Shown here: one piece after another, positions 62,695 through 64,000 of the stretch
Layout of the letters: each line of letters starts with the position of its first letter
Numbering within the stretch: the first letter of the stretch is position 1
Origin: Mycolicibacterium sphagni
Lineage (GTDB): Bacteria; Actinomycetota; Actinomycetes; Mycobacteriales; Mycobacteriaceae
NCBI RefSeq assembly: GCF_013337765.1
Contig: NZ_VBSB01000012.1
Location: 62,001 to 126,000 of the forward strand
Length of the DNA: 64,000 bases
Direction: 5' to 3'
Notes under the pieces: generated by a model
Told to the model about the DNA's origin: nothing
The model's input: only the letters and a program-made list of their open reading frames with translations
Database searches by the model: none
Made by a program: the position numbers and the translations under genes

Positions 62695-63197
62695 ATGAGC
62701 ATCGGCATCGAAGACAACGACGCAAGTAAAGACTCTGGGACAGAACAGAACTCATGTCCGAGTTTCGAGCGCGACATTCTGCCGCTCACCGCCGAGCTGT
62801 ATCGGCGCGCGCTGGGTTACACCAAGAATGCCGCTGACGCAGAGGATTTGGTGCAGAAGACGCTGTTGAAGGCGTACAACGCATTCGACCGGCTGCGAGG
62901 CGATGCCTATCTGAAAGCATGGCTGTTGCGGATCATGCGCAATACCTGGATCTCTGATCATCGCGCCCGCCTGCGCCGGCCGACCGAGAACTTGGTCGGT
63001 GAGGTCGACGATGGGACCGAGCACGCACTGTCCGCCGAGAATCAGGTGTTTCGGCAGCTGATGGATCCCGATGTCAGAGCGGCGTTGTTCTCGTTGTCGA
63101 CCGAAATGCGGGAGACGCTCTACTGGGTGGCCATCGAAGGGATGAGCTATCCGGTCGGTGTGCGGTGATCTCGTCGAGAGTGGCTGGGGAGCAATAA
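62695..63197 (+). pseudogene. decayed ECF sigma factor gene
   Basis: The 157-codon frame begins like SigH-type ECF factors: region 2 (LYRRALGYTKNAADAEDLVQ, KTLLKAYNAF, AWLLRIMRNTWISDH) and region 4 start (RETLYWVAIEGMSYP). Nine or so codons of region 4.2 are missing after MSY, the text jumps to PVG and then stops at TGA 63166-63168. In the -1/+2 frame the lost end is still readable as VISSRVAGEQ with stop TAA 63195. Promoter recognition by region 4 is therefore destroyed. Confidence 0.75.
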
Positions 63198-63576
63198 TTC
63201 TCGGCAGCGATGGAGTACCGCTGAGCCGCTTGTCGTCGATTGGGCTCGTGGACCAGTGCTGAGCAGAGGTGACGTCCGGGCCGGCCGACTCTGCGCACGG
63301 CAGGTCGACCTTTGCCGCGGGGTAGCGGGACTTACTTGTGCGCGGGGCGCTTCAGGAGGTATTGAAGCCAGCGGACGTCGAGGAGCATGTGACTCAACGT
63401 ATGGCTCAAAAATAAGGTGGCGGGGTCCTAGCGGTAATACGTCGCTAAGAAAATTTGCCAGAGCGCCATTATGTTCGGGGTGCGCAGCACCCAGAACGAG
63501 TGGTCCGTAGGTGGGCGTTCGTCGCGATCGGGCTGCTCGGCCGTTACTTCCCCGGAACCGCTTCGTGTTCATCCGT
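63198..63576. other. no gene seen after the sigma remnant
   Basis: About 380 bases with lower GC in the middle (AAAATAAGG, TAATACG, AAGAAAATTTGCC) and no frame with a start signal or family pattern. May be debris of the event that damaged the sigma gene. Confidence 0.5.
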
Positions 63577-64000
63577 TCACGAGTCTTTGACGCTCGACCA
63601 GTAGCTGAGCTCCCTGGCGGTCAGTTCGTTGTCCGTGATCGCCCCGAAGGCGGCCGCCTCTCTGGCGAATGTCGCCGGCGCATCCGGTAGGGCATCGGGG
63701 CCTTCGAGCCGGAAACAACTCGGAGCCAGCGGCCCGAACAGCAGAGCACGTTGTAGATCAGGCCAACGCTCCAGCCGCGGCTCCACCCCGGCGGCACGGG
63801 CGAACGTCACGGCGGCGAGATTCATCCGGGTCTTGCGCGGTCCGTCAGCGTGGCAGGCGGCAATCGCCGCGCGCTGGTCGGCTTCGCTCGCGGCCTCGAC
63901 GACGCCGCCCCACGTGTACGCGATCCACCGGGCCTGCAGTTCCAGCGGCACGAAGTAGCCGCCCGACTGGTCCCACATCCCCATGAACGCCAGCCCGGGC
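63577..64000 (-). CDS. flavin-containing monooxygenase, C-terminal part
   Basis: The frame is open to the right edge. The visible 141 codons start PGLAFMGMWDQSGG and continue FVPLELQARWIAY, the C-terminal block of flavin monooxygenases/Baeyer-Villiger-like enzymes where the FAD ribityl-binding residues lie. The Rossmann motifs are beyond the window. A long helical tail follows. Partner genes are outside. Confidence 0.7.
   Translation of the reverse strand, partial: PGLAFMGMWDQSGGYFVPLELQARWIAYTWGGVVEAASEADQRAAIAACHADGPRKTRMNLAAVTFARAAGVEPRLERWPDLQRALLFGPLAPSCFRLEGPDALPDAPATFAREAAAFGAITDNELTARELSYWSSVKDS

Overview
The window is high-GC actinobacterial DNA, most like a rapidly growing Mycobacterium (Mycolicibacterium type). 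The supporting evidence is a complete yrbEAB-mceABCDEF operon, PGRS glycine repeats, a CadI/ArsR locus, an F420-type LLM oxidoreductase and a Ddn-like deazaflavin protein, GAF-ANTAR and GAF-LuxR regulators, and frequent GTG starts with ATGA/GTGA overlaps. Assignments rest on motifs and family knowledge read by eye; no database search was run.

Layout. 1-3.1 kb: end of an MHS-type transporter, a two-subunit transketolase and a FCD/GntR regulator with a palindromic operator. 3.2-9.6 kb: an unusual zinc-finger SDR protein, a B12/radical SAM enzyme, a GAF-ANTAR regulator, a DUF4185 secreted protein and a small lipoprotein. 9.8-13.2 kb: a two-gene operon of a 687-aa flippase-like membrane protein with a soluble tail, overlapping a complete reverse transcriptase. 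This is the strongest candidate for an undescribed system. A secreted RNase T2 is divergent from it. 15-24.3 kb: the mce lipid importer operon. 24.7-28.7 kb: a GAF-LuxR regulator facing a P450/alcohol dehydrogenase/SCP2 operon. 28.8-32 kb: a PP2C phosphatase, CHASE3 histidine kinase and response regulator operon. 32.2-39.6 kb: mostly core mycobacterial genes, including an LLM oxidoreductase, a cupin, a fluoride-channel pair with a tandem DUF190 protein, phosphoglucomutase, an MFS pump and tRNA-Ala(GGC).

39.9-46.5 kb is accessory DNA. It holds an AbiEi-like protein with an ExK nuclease motif behind a perfect 14-bp inverted repeat, a DUF4143 ATPase remnant, and an arsenic/metal island (FAD oxidoreductase, aquaporin, two ArsR, CadI, ArsC, a truncated ArsR) with no arsenite pump. 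46.6-56.4 kb carries an esterase, a DUF4189 secreted protein, a methyltransferase, a PGRS fragment, a secreted GH5 endoglycoceramidase-like enzyme fused to a PGRS domain, a flavin oxidase and a Ddn-like protein. 56.5-62.5 kb is a catabolic module: a cysteine hydrolase and a 2-hydroxyacid dehydrogenase face an operon of GntR regulator, acyl-CoA ligase, class II aldolase and amidohydrolase. The window ends with a decayed ECF sigma factor gene and the C-terminus of a flavin monooxygenase.

Several convergent gene pairs share their stop codons within four bases or abut exactly, a recurrent compact architecture here.
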